This document shows positions 1 to 8,866 of a stretch of 64,000 nucleotides of DNA, piece by piece. The position numbers were made by a program, and so were the translations under genes. How positions within the stretch are numbered: the first letter of the stretch is position 1; each line of letters starts with the position of its first letter. The notes below the pieces were generated by a model. That model had not been told where the DNA came from, searched no databases, and was given only the letters and a program-made list of their open reading frames with translations. The DNA is from an uncultured Luteitalea sp. (GTDB taxonomy: Bacteria; Acidobacteriota; Vicinamibacteria; Vicinamibacterales; Vicinamibacteraceae), in contig CAKTDA010000006.1 of the NCBI GenBank assembly GCA_934541105.1, positions 186,001 through 250,000 on the forward strand, in the 5' to 3' direction.

Positions 1-2013
1 CGCGACGTACTGCCGACCCTCGACGACATACGTCATCGGCGAGCCGCGCCAGAACGCGTTGGCGGCGAACTGCCAGAGCCTGCGTCCGCTTCGCGCGTCC
101 ACGGCCGAGAAGTGGCCGTCGTCCTCCGGCACGAACACGAGCCCCGAGGCGGTGGAGAGCAGACCGCCCCATGTCGTCCCTTCACCCACCTGCGGCAGTT
201 CCCACGCGATGTCGCCGGTGGCGACGTCGACCGCGCGAAGGACCCTGCCGCCGGTCTCGCCCGGCACGCGGCGCGTGCTGCCGCCGTAGAACGACTCGCC
301 CGGTTCGAACCAGCGCGACGACTTCGTGAAGATGCTGCACCGTTCGAGCGCCTGGACGTAGTAGAGGCCGGTGTCGGGATTGAAGGCCGGCGCCATCCAG
401 TTCGTGGCGCCCTCCACCGAGGGACACATCGTCGTGCCGCCGACGGTCGGCTCCATGCCCGCGACGCGCAGGGGACGCCCATCGGCATCGATGCCGGTGG
501 CCCAGTTCTGGTTCTTCACGAACGGCGCCGCGCGCAGCAGCGCGCCGGTCTCGCGGTCGAGCACGTAGAAGAAGCCGTTGCGGTTGGCCTGGAGCAGGAG
601 CTTGCGCGGCCGGCCGTCGAGCGACGCGTCGGCGACGATCACGGTCTGCACGGCGTCCCAGTCGTTGAGGTCGTGCGGCGTGAACTGGAAGTGCCAGCGG
701 CGCGCGCCCGTCCGCGGATCGAGCGCGATGACGGAGTTGGACCACAGGTTGTCGCCGACCCGCTCGGCGCCGTTGTAGTCGGGGCACGGGTTGCCGGCCG
801 TCCAGTAGATCGTGTCGAGCACGGCGTCGTACGAGCCCGTGAGCCACGTGGCCGCGCAGCCGTGCTCGAGTGCCTTCCCGCGCCACGTGTCGGCGAACGG
901 CTCGCCGCGGGCCGGCACCGTCCAGAAGCGCCAGGCTTCCCTGCCGGTGGCCACGTCGAATGCCGCCAGGAAGCCGCGCACGCCCTCGTCGCCGCCCGAG
1001 ATGCCCGACACGACGAGGTTGCCGACGACGAGCGGAGCGGACGTGGCGCCGTAGTGCGCGCGGTAGTCCGACATCACCGTCTCCCACAGCACCTGGCCGT
1101 TGCCCCGGTGCAGGGCGACGAGCCGGGCGTCGTCGGTCACCATGAACAGCCGGTCGCCGTCGATCGCGACGCCGCGATTGACGCCGGCGCCGGCATCGCC
1201 AATCACCCCGGGCGTGCGTGGACGACGGTATTGCCAGAGCAGCCGCCCCGTGACGGCGTCGAGCGCGTGGACCTCGTTCGGTGCGCCGACGTACATCACG
1301 CCGCGCACGACGAGCGGCGTGGACCGGAGCGCGCGGGTCGAGGGCACGGTGTACGTCCAGGCCACCTGCAACCCGTCCACGTTGTCCGGTGCGATCTGGC
1401 GATGCGGCGAGTGACGGTTGCCCCCCGTGTCGCCGTTGTAGGTCGCCCAGTCGTCGGCCCCCGGCGGCTCCGTGCCGGTGCGCGGCACGAGCGTCGGCAT
1501 CCCTGCGCGACCAAGCGCATCGACGCGCGTGGCCTCCGTGCGCCGCACGGTCTCGAGCCCGCCATCGTCGCGCAACAGGTGCAGCGCGGAGCCGCCTTCT
1601 GCGAGCACGAGACCTTCGACGGGATCGGATCCCGCGCGGCTGACGCGCACGCGCGGCCACGTCGGCGCCGTTTGCGAGGACTCGACGAGCGCGCGCACGT
1701 GGCTGGCAATGGCCGACACCTCGTCGGCCGGGAGCGTCATGGGGGGCATCCCGCCGCCGGGCACGCCGTCGCGGATGACGCGCTCGATGTCGGCCGCGCG
1801 CCTGCCTGCGGCGCGAAAGCCCGTGACGATGTCGGGCCCGCGCTCACCCCCGCGGCCGTCGGCGCCGTGGCACATCGCACAGCGCTCGACGAACGTTGTC
1901 GCGCCGCGGGTGCCTGCCGCTGGCTGGGTGCCCGCGCGCGCAGGCAGCGAGAACATGACGATCCCTGCGACGAGGATCGCCGCCGTCGCCGCCGTGGGCA
2001 GGTGTGTGCGCAT
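1..2013 (-). CDS. PQQ-dependent dehydrogenase with N-terminal cytochrome c domain (3' end outside window)
   Basis: Secreted quinohaemoprotein. It starts with a signal peptide (about residues 1-26), followed by a cytochrome c domain with a CAMCHG haem motif near residue 45, then a PQQ-type eight-bladed propeller. The propeller carries family hallmarks such as GCAATWLTGSYD, YWTAGNPCPDYNG, GDNLWSNSVIALDP and FTPHDLNDWD. Such enzymes oxidise alcohols or aldehydes in the periplasm and pass electrons to cytochromes. Usually the haem domain is C-terminal; here it leads. The frame is open to base 1 (671 codons seen), so only the last blade is missing. The ATG at 2013 has a GAGGA ribosome site 6 nt upstream. 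It lies 27 nt after the MBL hydrolase gene, likely in one operon. Substrate cannot be told. Confidence 0.9.
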   Translation of the reverse strand, partial: MRTHLPTAATAAILVAGIVMFSLPARAGTQPAAGTRGATTFVERCAMCHGADGRGGERGPDIVTGFRAAGRRAADIERVIRDGVPGGGMPPMTLPADEVSAIASHVRALVESSQTAPTWPRVRVSRAGSDPVEGLVLAEGGSALHLLRDDGGLETVRRTEATRVDALGRAGMPTLVPRTGTEPPGADDWATYNGDTGGNRHSPHRQIAPDNVDGLQVAWTYTVPSTRALRSTPLVVRGVMYVGAPNEVHALDAVTGRLLWQYRRPRTPGVIGDAGAGVNRGVAIDGDRLFMVTDDARLVALHRGNGQVLWETVMSDYRAHYGATSAPLVVGNLVVSGISGGDEGVRGFLAAFDVATGREAWRFWTVPARGEPFADTWRGKALEHGCAATWLTGSYDAVLDTIYWTAGNPCPDYNGAERVGDNLWSNSVIALDPRTGARRWHFQFTPHDLNDWDAVQTVIVADASLDGRPRKLLLQANRNGFFYVLDRETGALLRAAPFVKNQNWATGIDADGRPLRVAGMEPTVGGTTMCPSVEGATNWMAPAFNPDTGLYYVQALERCSIFTKSSRWFEPGESFYGGSTRRVPGETGGRVLRAVDVATGDIAWELPQVGEGTTWGGLLSTASGLVFVPEDDGHFSAVDARSGRRLWQFAANAFWRGSPMTYVVEGRQYVA

Positions 2014-2040
2014 GCGTGTCCTCGTCGTGGGCGTCGACGT

Positions 2041-2964
2041 CTACGTCGACGCACTCCCCTTCCGGATCGCCCGCGCGAGGCCGCGCCAGCACATGCCGAG
2101 CGGCACGGCCAGTTCCATGCGGTCGACGTCGGCAGCCGTCATCACCTGCCGGTAGGCGCGACGCACCTCCTCGGCAAACCGCGCCTCACGGAGCTCGTCG
2201 GACAGGCCGGCATCTGCGAGCAGGCGTCGCGCGACGGCCTGCATGCTCTCGAGGCGATCGAGCAGCTCCGCCAGGTGCGCGGCAACCGCCGTCACCGGGC
2301 CGAAGTGGGTCAGGAACAACGCCGAGGGTTGCCAGTCGAGGATGCGCGCGACGCTGCCGTGCCACAGCGCGACGTCGATGTCGGGCGGAGGGGTGGGCGG
2401 CATCACGGCCGGCATCTGAGCGGTCCGGCAGCCTCCGACGTCACCGACGAAGGCAATGCGGGATGCCCGATGCAGGTAGCTCACGTGGTGCTGCGCGTGG
2501 CCCGGCGTGTAGGCCACCTCGAGGTCGTGGCCCACGACCGACAGTGCTTCGCCGCCGGCCAGCACGTGCAGGTTGCCCTGCGGCACCGCAGCGAACTCGC
2601 CCCACAGCGTCTCCATCTGATCGCCGTACAGCTGGGTCGCACTCGCGATGAGCTTCTCTGGCGAGACCATGTGGCGTGCTCCCCGCTCGTGGACGTAGAC
2701 GCGGCAGGCCGGGCGCCGGCGCACGAGCGTCCCAGTCGCACCCGCGTGGTCGAGGTGTATGTGCGTGAGCAGCACCGCCTCCAGGTCGTCGAGCGACAGC
2801 CCGCCGGAGGCAAGGTCGGCTTCGAGGGCCGGGAGATCGCTTGCCGGTCCGGGGTCTACGAGCGCGATGCCGGACGGCCCCTCGAGGACGGCGGTCGCGA
2901 TCACGCCGGGCGTCCCCCTGAACCTGCCGTCGGCGAAGCGGAGCGTGTGGGCGAGAACCTGCAT
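2041..2964 (-). CDS. MBL-fold metallohydrolase
   Basis: 307-residue metallo-beta-lactamase-fold hydrolase. The zinc motif THIHLDHAG (HxHxDH) is near residue 88; further metal ligands are in TPGHAQHH and in the FVGDVGG segment, and a late LTHFGP histidine completes the site. No signal peptide, so cytoplasmic. An open frame extends upstream, but the ATG at 2964 begins the conserved MBL strand and has a CATAAT box 6 nt before it. It is followed closely by the PQQ dehydrogenase gene on the same strand. Possible roles include hydrolysis of a thioester or lactone; the sequence does not decide the substrate. Confidence 0.88.
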   Translation of the reverse strand: MQVLAHTLRFADGRFRGTPGVIATAVLEGPSGIALVDPGPASDLPALEADLASGGLSLDDLEAVLLTHIHLDHAGATGTLVRRRPACRVYVHERGARHMVSPEKLIASATQLYGDQMETLWGEFAAVPQGNLHVLAGGEALSVVGHDLEVAYTPGHAQHHVSYLHRASRIAFVGDVGGCRTAQMPAVMPPTPPPDIDVALWHGSVARILDWQPSALFLTHFGPVTAVAAHLAELLDRLESMQAVARRLLADAGLSDELREARFAEEVRRAYRQVMTAADVDRMELAVPLGMCWRGLARAIRKGSAST

Positions 2965-2970
2965 CGGCCG

Positions 2971-2976
2971 ATTATG
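2971..2976 (-). promoter_or_regulatory. Candidate -10 box for a leaderless MBL hydrolase mRNA
   Basis: CATAAT on the minus strand ends 6 nt before the ATG at 2964. This spacing puts the transcription start at or next to the start codon. No clear -35 box was found. Confidence 0.4.
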
Positions 2977-3056
2977 GGCGGCAGGCGGCGTCGGCGAAAG
3001 CCGGCGCCGTCCTGCCCGATCGGGGGGCAGGCCGCCGGCAGCGGCTGCCGCGTCCG

Positions 3057-3062
3057 TATACT
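3057..3062 (+). promoter_or_regulatory. Candidate -10 box of the clpS-clpA-grpE operon
   Basis: TATACT is the closest match to TATAAT in the divergent 164-bp gap before clpS. The predicted transcript would start near 3069, giving a leader of about 60 nt. No good -35 box or heat-shock inverted repeat is visible. Confidence 0.4.
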
Positions 3063-3128
3063 TGGGGAGGGAGAAACAGTCAGCCGCGATCCGGACCCTG
3101 GGCACGCCCGTGGGCCGGTCACACCACG

Positions 3129-3443
3129 ATGACCGACACACGCCAGAAGTCGGGCGATCTCGTCCTCGAGCGCACCGAGAAGCAGACCCAGGAGCCGGCG
3201 CGCTTCAAGGTGCTGTTGATCAACGACGACTACACGACGATGGAGTTCGTCGTGGAGGTCCTCGAGACCGTGTTCCACAAGAACCCAGCCGAGGCGTTCC
3301 GCATCATGATGCAGGTGCACACGCAGGGAAAGGGCCTGTGCGGCGTGTACACCTTCGAGGTGGCCGAGACCAAGGTCGAGGCCGTGCACGAACTCGCGCG
3401 ACAGAACGGCTTCCCGCTGCGCGCGAGCCTGGAAGAGGAGTAA
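3129..3443 (+). CDS. clpS: ClpS, N-degron adaptor for ClpA
   Basis: 104-residue ClpS. It binds proteins with destabilising N-terminal residues and hands them to the ClpAP protease in the cytoplasm. The core runs from FKVLLINDDYTTMEFVV, which holds the acidic degron-binding residues, through the VHTQGKG segment to the YTFEVAETKV strand; the charged N-terminal tail of about 25 residues is the part that engages ClpA in known homologues. Length is normal. It lies 8 nt upstream of clpA, the usual pairing. Confidence 0.96.
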   Translation: MTDTRQKSGDLVLERTEKQTQEPARFKVLLINDDYTTMEFVVEVLETVFHKNPAEAFRIMMQVHTQGKGLCGVYTFEVAETKVEAVHELARQNGFPLRASLEEE

Positions 3444-3451
3444 GACCCGTC

Positions 3452-5857
3452 ATGTTCAGTGCATCCGTCGAGCTGCTGCTTGGCGTGGCGTACCGCGAGG
3501 CGACGTCGCGACGCCACACCCATCTCACGCTCGAGCATCTCCTCTACGTGCTGGCTCACGACACCGAGGCGGAGCGGATTCTCGCGGCCTGCGGCGCGGA
3601 CCTGCCGCGCCTGCGCTCGGAACTCGACCGTTTCCTCCAGCAGAACATCGAGCAGTTCCCCCGCGGCGCCCAGAAGGAGCCCGAGCAGACGCTCGCGTTC
3701 CGGCGTGCGCTGCAGACGGCCGTGCTGCACGTGCAGAGCGCCGGCAAGAGCGAGGTGCAGGCTGGCGACCTGCTGGCCGCCCTGCTCCAGCAGAACCGCT
3801 CCTATGCCGCCCAGCTGCTCGAGGGACAGGGCGTCACCCGACTCGACGTCCTCAACTACATCAGCCACGGCATCTCGAAGGTGCCGACGCCGGACGAGCC
3901 CGGGGAAGAGCGCCCGGCCACGGCGGGCCAGGGCGAGGAGGGGTCGTCCACCTCGCGGACGCCGCTCGACGCCTACACGGTGAACCTCACCCAGAAGGCG
4001 CGCTCGGGCGCGCTGGATCCGCTCGTGGGCCGCTCCGCGGAAGTGCAGCGCACGATGGAGATCCTCTGCCGGCGCCGCAAGAACAACCCGATGTTCGTGG
4101 GCGAGCCCGGCGTGGGCAAGACCGCACTCGCCGAGGGCCTCGCCCAGCGCCTGCTTCAGGACGACGTGCCGTCGGTCCTCGCCGACGCCGAGGTCTTCGC
4201 GCTCGATGCCACGGCGCTGCTCGCCGGCACGCGCTTCCGCGGCGACTTCGAGGAACGCTTCAAGGCCGTCGTCGGCGCGCTGGCGAAGCGCCCGCGGCCG
4301 ATCCTGTTCATCGACGAGATGCACAGCACGGTCGGCGCCGGCGCGACGACCGGCGGCACGATGGACCTCGCCACGCTCATCAAGCCGGTGCTGAGCGCGG
4401 GCGACATCCGCGTGATCGGCGCGACGACGTTCGAGGAGTTCAAGCAGGTCGAGAAGGACCGCGCGCTCGCGCGCCGCCTGCAGAAGGTGGTCGTGGACGA
4501 GCCGTCGGTGGACGAGACCGTCACGATCCTCAAGGGGCTGCGCAGCCGGTACGAGGATCACCACCACGTGACCTACACCGATGCCGCCGTCGAGACGGCG
4601 GCAAAGCTCGCGGGCCGGCACCTGCGCGACTACCGCCTGCCCGACAGCGCCATCGACGTCCTCGACGAGGCGGGCGCGATGCTGCGCCTGCAGGCCGGCA
4701 CCAGCAAGGCCGAATCGGCTGCGGCAGCCGATGCCGCCACGGCGGACGACGGCGAGGCACGCGCCGCCTCGACACGCGGCGACGACTCGACGGCGACGCC
4801 AGCCGCCGAGGACGCGCCGCGCCAGGTCGTGGACGTGCCAGAGATCGAGCGTGTGATCGCGCGCATGGCCCGCATCCCCGACAAGCAGGCGCACGCGTCC
4901 GACAAGGAACGCCTGCGGACGCTCGAGGAGCAGTTGATGCGCGTCGTGTTCGGGCAGGACGACGCGGTGAAGGCCGTGGCGCGTGCGATCAAGCGTGCGC
5001 GGGCCGGTCTGGGCCAGCCGGACAAGCCGGCGGGCTGCTTCCTGTTCACGGGTCCGACGGGTGTCGGCAAGACCGAGCTGGCGCGCCAGCTGGCGATTCA
5101 CCTCGGCAACCAGTTCGTGCGCTTCGACATGTCGGAGTACATGGAGAAGCACGCGGTGGCCCGCCTCATCGGTGCGCCTCCTGGCTACGTGGGCTTCGAG
5201 CAGGGCGGCCTGCTCGTGGACGCCATCCGCAAGGATCCGTACGCGGTGCTGCTGCTCGACGAGATCGAGAAGGCGCACCCCGACATCTACAACATCCTGT
5301 TGCAGGTGATGGACCACGCCACGCTGACCGACAACACCGGACGCAAGGCCGATTTCCGGCAGGTGATCCTGATCATGACGTCGAACGCGGGATCGCGAGA
5401 GATGAGCCAGGCGATGGTCGGCTTCAGCGGGCCGACGAGCAGCAAGGGCGCGGCGGGGCGGGCAAAGCAGGCGCTCGAGCGCATCTTCAGCCCCGAGTTC
5501 CGCAACCGGCTCGACGCAACGGTGACCTTCGGCACGCTCGCGCCGCAGACCGTCGAGACGATCGTCGAGAAGTTCATCCTGCAGCTCGAGGCGCAGCTCG
5601 CCGAACGCCGTGTCGCCATCGCACTCGAGCCCGAGGCTCGCGCGTGGCTCGCCGAGAAGGGCTACGACCCGGTGTTCGGCGCCCGGCCGCTTGCGCGCGT
5701 GATCCAGGCCGAGGTGCGCGATCCGCTCACCGACGAGATCCTCTTCGGCCGCCTCGAACACGGCGGCACGGTGAAGATCGGCCTGAAGGACGGCGCGCTG
5801 ACGTTCGACATCGTCAGTTCCCCGGCGCCGGCCAGCAGGGACAAGGTGGACGCCTGA
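3452..5857 (+). CDS. clpA: ClpA, ATP-dependent Clp protease ATPase subunit
   Basis: 801-residue AAA+ unfoldase that feeds ClpP. It has a double Clp N-domain (about 1-140) and a first AAA module with GEPGVGKT near residue 217. Between the modules lies an Ala/Asp/Thr-rich stretch (about 419-457) that E. coli ClpA lacks. The second AAA module has GPTGVGKT near 534 and LLLDEIEKAHPD. A VGF tripeptide stands where the ClpP-docking IGF/IGL loop is expected, so it should still pair with ClpP; no clpP gene is in the window. The frame is open far upstream, but the ATG at 3452 starts the Clp-N helix exactly. Its TGA overlaps the grpE ATG. Confidence 0.95.
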   Translation: MFSASVELLLGVAYREATSRRHTHLTLEHLLYVLAHDTEAERILAACGADLPRLRSELDRFLQQNIEQFPRGAQKEPEQTLAFRRALQTAVLHVQSAGKSEVQAGDLLAALLQQNRSYAAQLLEGQGVTRLDVLNYISHGISKVPTPDEPGEERPATAGQGEEGSSTSRTPLDAYTVNLTQKARSGALDPLVGRSAEVQRTMEILCRRRKNNPMFVGEPGVGKTALAEGLAQRLLQDDVPSVLADAEVFALDATALLAGTRFRGDFEERFKAVVGALAKRPRPILFIDEMHSTVGAGATTGGTMDLATLIKPVLSAGDIRVIGATTFEEFKQVEKDRALARRLQKVVVDEPSVDETVTILKGLRSRYEDHHHVTYTDAAVETAAKLAGRHLRDYRLPDSAIDVLDEAGAMLRLQAGTSKAESAAAADAATADDGEARAASTRGDDSTATPAAEDAPRQVVDVPEIERVIARMARIPDKQAHASDKERLRTLEEQLMRVVFGQDDAVKAVARAIKRARAGLGQPDKPAGCFLFTGPTGVGKTELARQLAIHLGNQFVRFDMSEYMEKHAVARLIGAPPGYVGFEQGGLLVDAIRKDPYAVLLLDEIEKAHPDIYNILLQVMDHATLTDNTGRKADFRQVILIMTSNAGSREMSQAMVGFSGPTSSKGAAGRAKQALERIFSPEFRNRLDATVTFGTLAPQTVETIVEKFILQLEAQLAERRVAIALEPEARAWLAEKGYDPVFGARPLARVIQAEVRDPLTDEILFGRLEHGGTVKIGLKDGALTFDIVSSPAPASRDKVDA

Positions 5858-6444
5858 TGAGTGACCAGGAGCCGGTGAAGGTGGTGGACCGCCGCTGGTG
5901 GGCACGTGCGGTGGCCGAGGATGATCCAGCGCCCGCAAGCGACGAGCCGTCGATTTTCGACAAGCCGACGTACGTGCAGGAGCTCGAACAGCAGCTCGCG
6001 GCAAAGAACGAGCAGCTGCAAGAGTACGTGACGGCAGTTCACGAGATGCAGCGCGAGTTCGAGGCAATGCGCGCCCGCGTCCGCAAGGACGCCGGGCGCG
6101 ATGCCGAGCTCAATCGCCGCGCGGTGTTCGCCGACCTGCTCGACGTGATCGACAACCTGGACCGCGCGATTGCCGCCGCCCGAGCCGCAGGCGGCGCCGA
6201 GCACGTCGTGGACGGCGTGGAACTCGTGCGCCAGCAGTTCCTCCACAAGCTTGCCGGCTACGGCATCAGCCGCATCGAGCCGCTCGGTGCACCGTTCGAT
6301 CCCGAGTTCCACGAGGCAGTCACCGCCGTCCCCGCCACCGAGCAGTTCCCCGACGGCATCGTCGCGGGCATCGCGGCGCCGGGGTACCTGATCGGCGACG
6401 ACGTGCTGCGCCCGGCTGTGGTGGCCGTCGCCTCGGACGGCTAG
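5857..6444 (+). CDS. grpE: GrpE, nucleotide exchange factor for DnaK
   Basis: 195-residue GrpE. A long helix (about 38-90, YVQELEQQLAAKNEQL) forms the dimer coiled coil, and the C-terminal beta domain carries the family pattern FDPEFHEAV and GYLIGDDVLRPAVVAV. It exchanges ADP for ATP on DnaK. Its ATG overlaps the clpA stop (TGATG), so the two are translationally coupled. GrpE is normally next to dnaK/dnaJ; here it shares an operon with the ClpAS unfoldase and no dnaK is in the window. The genome may hold a second grpE. Confidence 0.93.
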   Translation: MSDQEPVKVVDRRWWARAVAEDDPAPASDEPSIFDKPTYVQELEQQLAAKNEQLQEYVTAVHEMQREFEAMRARVRKDAGRDAELNRRAVFADLLDVIDNLDRAIAAARAAGGAEHVVDGVELVRQQFLHKLAGYGISRIEPLGAPFDPEFHEAVTAVPATEQFPDGIVAGIAAPGYLIGDDVLRPAVVAVASDG

Positions 6445-6461
6445 CCGCCAGCCTCGGCGGC
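6444..6461. terminator. GC hairpin between convergent grpE and methyltransferase genes
   Basis: GCCGCC-AGCCTC-GGCGGC forms a 6-bp stem with a 6-nt loop directly after the grpE stop. There is no T-run, so termination on either strand is only likely. Confidence 0.4.
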
Positions 6462-6478
6462 CGGTCGCGTGCGTCGCC

Positions 6479-7243
6479 TCACAGCGGATCGCGATGCGCA
6501 AGGAAGATCGTGCGCGGCGGGCGATCGTCGTCGGTACGCTCGGTGACGATCTCCGCGCGAAAGCCGGCGTCCTGCACGAGGCGCACCCATGTGTCGCGCG
6601 GGAAGAGCCCACCGGCGTGCGTCTCGGCGACCGACGTCACGGTGCCGTCGGCGTCGCGCAGCACGAAGGCGTAGGCGGTCGAGATCGTCGTGTCGGTGGG
6701 ATCGGGGTCGTACGACCACTCGAGATAGCGCACGCCGCGTCCGTCCACCGCGTCCGTGCCGCCGCAGTCGGTCGTCGGCGCGAACGTCTCGGTCGTGTGG
6801 TCCGGGACGACAAGCACGATGCCGCCCGGCCGGCAATGCGCGCCGGCCGTGCGCAACACCGCCGCGACGTCCACCTCGGTCGTCATGTAGTCGATGGCGT
6901 CGTGGACGAAGACCGCGTCGAACGTCTGTGCCAGGCGCAGCGTCCGCATGTCGCCCAGGACGTGCGCGCATTCCGGGTTGAGCCGCCGCGAGACCGCCAG
7001 CATCGGATCGCTCGCGTCGGTGAGCGTCAGCTGGAAGCGGCGCTTCATGTGGAAGGCATTGTGCCCGCCACCCGATCCGAGTTCGAGCACGGTGCGCACG
7101 GGACGGAGCGCCGCTCCGAGGAGCCTCGCGAACTCGCGTGCCTCGTCCTCGTACCCGGCCACCGGTGAGACGAGCGGCCACCACTCTGCAAGGTCACCGT
7201 AGAAGCGGTGCGACGACGTCGGAGTCAATGACGGTGCGCCCAT
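6479..7243 (-). CDS. Class I SAM-dependent methyltransferase
   Basis: 254-residue cytoplasmic methyltransferase. SAM-binding motif I is VLELGSGGGHNAFHMK near residue 52, the acidic residue ending strand 2 is in LTLTDAS, and DAVFVHDAIDYM matches motif IV. The Rossmann fold is complete and the C-terminal part holds an extra beta region. The substrate is not evident. It stands alone, convergent with grpE and with the heptamer array behind its 5' flank. Confidence 0.85.
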   Translation of the reverse strand: MGAPSLTPTSSHRFYGDLAEWWPLVSPVAGYEDEAREFARLLGAALRPVRTVLELGSGGGHNAFHMKRRFQLTLTDASDPMLAVSRRLNPECAHVLGDMRTLRLAQTFDAVFVHDAIDYMTTEVDVAAVLRTAGAHCRPGGIVLVVPDHTTETFAPTTDCGGTDAVDGRGVRYLEWSYDPDPTDTTISTAYAFVLRDADGTVTSVAETHAGGLFPRDTWVRLVQDAGFRAEIVTERTDDDRPPRTIFLAHRDPL

Positions 7244-7427
7244 CGGTGTGTCCCGGCCCGCGGCCCGTCACATGATGCCGCAGGACGAGGGCAATCCGGA
7301 AAATTCCGGCGCCACTCGCCCTGCGGCGGGTGAGGTCGATGCGGACGTGGCTGCCGGCTGCCCAACCCACTGCCGTGTGTCCGCCATCGGCCTCCCCCTT
7401 TCTCCCGACGACCTCTCCATCGCCTGG

Positions 7428-7490
7428 TCCCGAATCCCCAGTCCCGAATCCCGAATCCCGAATCCCGAGCCCCGAGCCCCGAGCCCCGAG
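7428..7490. repeat. Heptamer array, nine units (TCCCGAA / CCCCGAG)
   Basis: Nine tandem 7-mers: TCCCGAA, TCCCCAG, three TCCCGAA, TCCCGAG and three CCCCGAG. The array ends exactly at the stop codon of the barrel gene (7491), so it is the 3' flank of that operon on the minus strand. Related units occur at 16861. Confidence 0.9.
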
Positions 7491-8396
7491 CTACCAGAAC
7501 TTCCGCGAGATGTTGAAGCCGACGAACCAGTCGTCGCGTGTGCCGCCCCGGGCCACCTGCGCCATGGTGGTTGCAAGGCCGCGCGAGACGTTCAGCTGGA
7601 ACGCGTGGCCGCCAGCTCGCATCTCGACGCCCACGCTCACATGCGTCGAGCCCGGGTCGTGGCCGGCAACACGTGGCGCGGCTTCCGCGACGAGATACGC
7701 GCGACGGCTCACGCGCACGCGCGCGCCGAGGCCGACGAGCAACGAGTCGTTGTCGTCGGTCAGCTCACTCGGCAGCACGTTGGTGTTGTTCACCCACGTC
7801 GGCTCGACATAGATCGCGCCATGAGCGCCAATCTCGCGGGAGACGATGAGTCCGATGCCGGGCGAGTAGCTGTCCTTGAAGTTGTTGGTGCCGTCGGCCG
7901 TGAGGTGCACGGCAATCCCGAGCGGGAACGCGTCGTCTTGCGCCTTGATCTGCTGCTGGCCGAAGAACTGGATCGTGCGGTCGCTCGTGCGGAGGACGCC
8001 GACCTGCGTGCCGCGCCACAGGCCATACCGCACCTCGAGACCGATCAGGCCGCCCGAATCGAGCCCGAAGAGGTCTGATGCAAGGTCGCCGAAGTCGCCG
8101 TCGCCGAGCGGACGGCCGAACCGGTGCGTGACACGGAACGCGAACTTGCCGCGAGGCATCCGCAGCGTCGTCGGCAGCGTCGCGATCGTGAAATCGGGCT
8201 GCGACGGGTTCACGTCCAGGTCGGGATCGTCATCATCGTCCTGAGCGGTCGATGCTGCGGCCTTGTCGCCGTCAGGCTCGGCGACAGGTGACGGCGCGGC
8301 AGCGGTGGGTTGCGCGTTCGTGTCGGCCTGCGCATGGGCCACGCCCGCCGCAAGCGCGAGGAACACGAGGCCGGTGGATAGCGTGCTCATCTTCAT
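7491..8396 (-). CDS. Outer-membrane beta-barrel protein, DUF5777-like
   Basis: 301-residue secreted protein. A signal peptide ends near VAHAQ (residue 22), then a Pro/Ala/Asp-rich linker of about 45 residues, then alternating strands ending in the aromatic terminus FNISRKFW, typical of outer-membrane barrels. The pattern FRVTHRFGRPLG, GLEVRYGLW and DRTIQFFGQQQI resembles the DUF5777 barrel family as I recall it. It is the last gene of the cupredoxin-cytochrome operon, 8 nt after the cytochrome, with GAGGA before the ATG. Family members sit beside small cytochromes, so a role in housing or exporting redox proteins is possible but unproven. Confidence 0.75.
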   Translation of the reverse strand: MKMSTLSTGLVFLALAAGVAHAQADTNAQPTAAAPSPVAEPDGDKAAASTAQDDDDDPDLDVNPSQPDFTIATLPTTLRMPRGKFAFRVTHRFGRPLGDGDFGDLASDLFGLDSGGLIGLEVRYGLWRGTQVGVLRTSDRTIQFFGQQQIKAQDDAFPLGIAVHLTADGTNNFKDSYSPGIGLIVSREIGAHGAIYVEPTWVNNTNVLPSELTDDNDSLLVGLGARVRVSRRAYLVAEAAPRVAGHDPGSTHVSVGVEMRAGGHAFQLNVSRGLATTMAQVARGGTRDDWFVGFNISRKFW

Positions 8397-8404
8397 GGCC
8401 GTCC

Positions 8405-8866
8405 TCAATCGTTCTGCGCGCCCTTGTCGATCCAGCGGCGGATGACGAGCATCTGCCCGTCGGTGAGGAAGGGACCCGACGTCCGCGGCATCCGTTGACC
8501 GACGATGTCGCTGCGCCCTTCGAGCTTGTGGACGATGTAGCTGTTGTCGGCGTCGCCGGGCACGACACGCACGGCGCCCGGCTTGAAGACGCTCGGCACG
8601 TTCACGAGCTGCGCATACGCGGTGTCGGGCAGGAGGTTGAGGCCGGCTGCCGGCGTGCGGCCCTGGTTCGTATGGCACTGCGTGCAGGCCGCGCGGCCCG
8701 CGTTGTCGGTGCTCGCGAAGATGTTCTGCGCGATGCTCGAGAACGTCGGCTGCAGTCCCGGCGATGGGCCGGCGATGTCGGAGAGCTTCTCGTCGCAGCC
8801 CGCGACGAGCGCGAGAGTCGCGAGGGCGGCGATCTGCGCCGCGCGACCGATCGTGCGCGCCGTCAT
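8405..8866 (-). CDS. Lipoprotein cytochrome c
   Basis: 153-residue exported haem protein. The signal ends with a lipobox (LVAGC, Cys near 24), and one CTQCH haem motif is near residue 63. The likely axial methionine is in RMPRTSGPFLTDGQMLVIRRWIDKGAQND; this Met-Pro segment plus WIDxGA ending is typical of small cytochromes that also appear as planctomycete-type c domains. It is anchored to a membrane and probably passes electrons to or from the CuA protein encoded just upstream (4-bp ATGA overlap). Confidence 0.88.
   Translation of the reverse strand: MTARTIGRAAQIAALATLALVAGCDEKLSDIAGPSPGLQPTFSSIAQNIFASTDNAGRAACTQCHTNQGRTPAAGLNLLPDTAYAQLVNVPSVFKPGAVRVVPGDADNSYIVHKLEGRSDIVGQRMPRTSGPFLTDGQMLVIRRWIDKGAQND

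Noticed and set aside
112..3132. A 1006-codon open frame on the plus strand opposite the PQQ dehydrogenase and MBL genes
   Set aside because: Its translation is Arg/Ala/His-rich with no domain, and the opposite strand holds two well-defined families. Long antisense frames are expected where third positions are almost all G or C.
3230..6067. A 945-codon minus-strand frame opposite clpA
   Set aside because: It is the mirror of clpA codons with low-complexity Arg/Leu/Val content and no motif.
7428..7490. Tandem repeats considered as a CRISPR array
   Set aside because: Units are 7 bp with no spacers and no cas genes are present.
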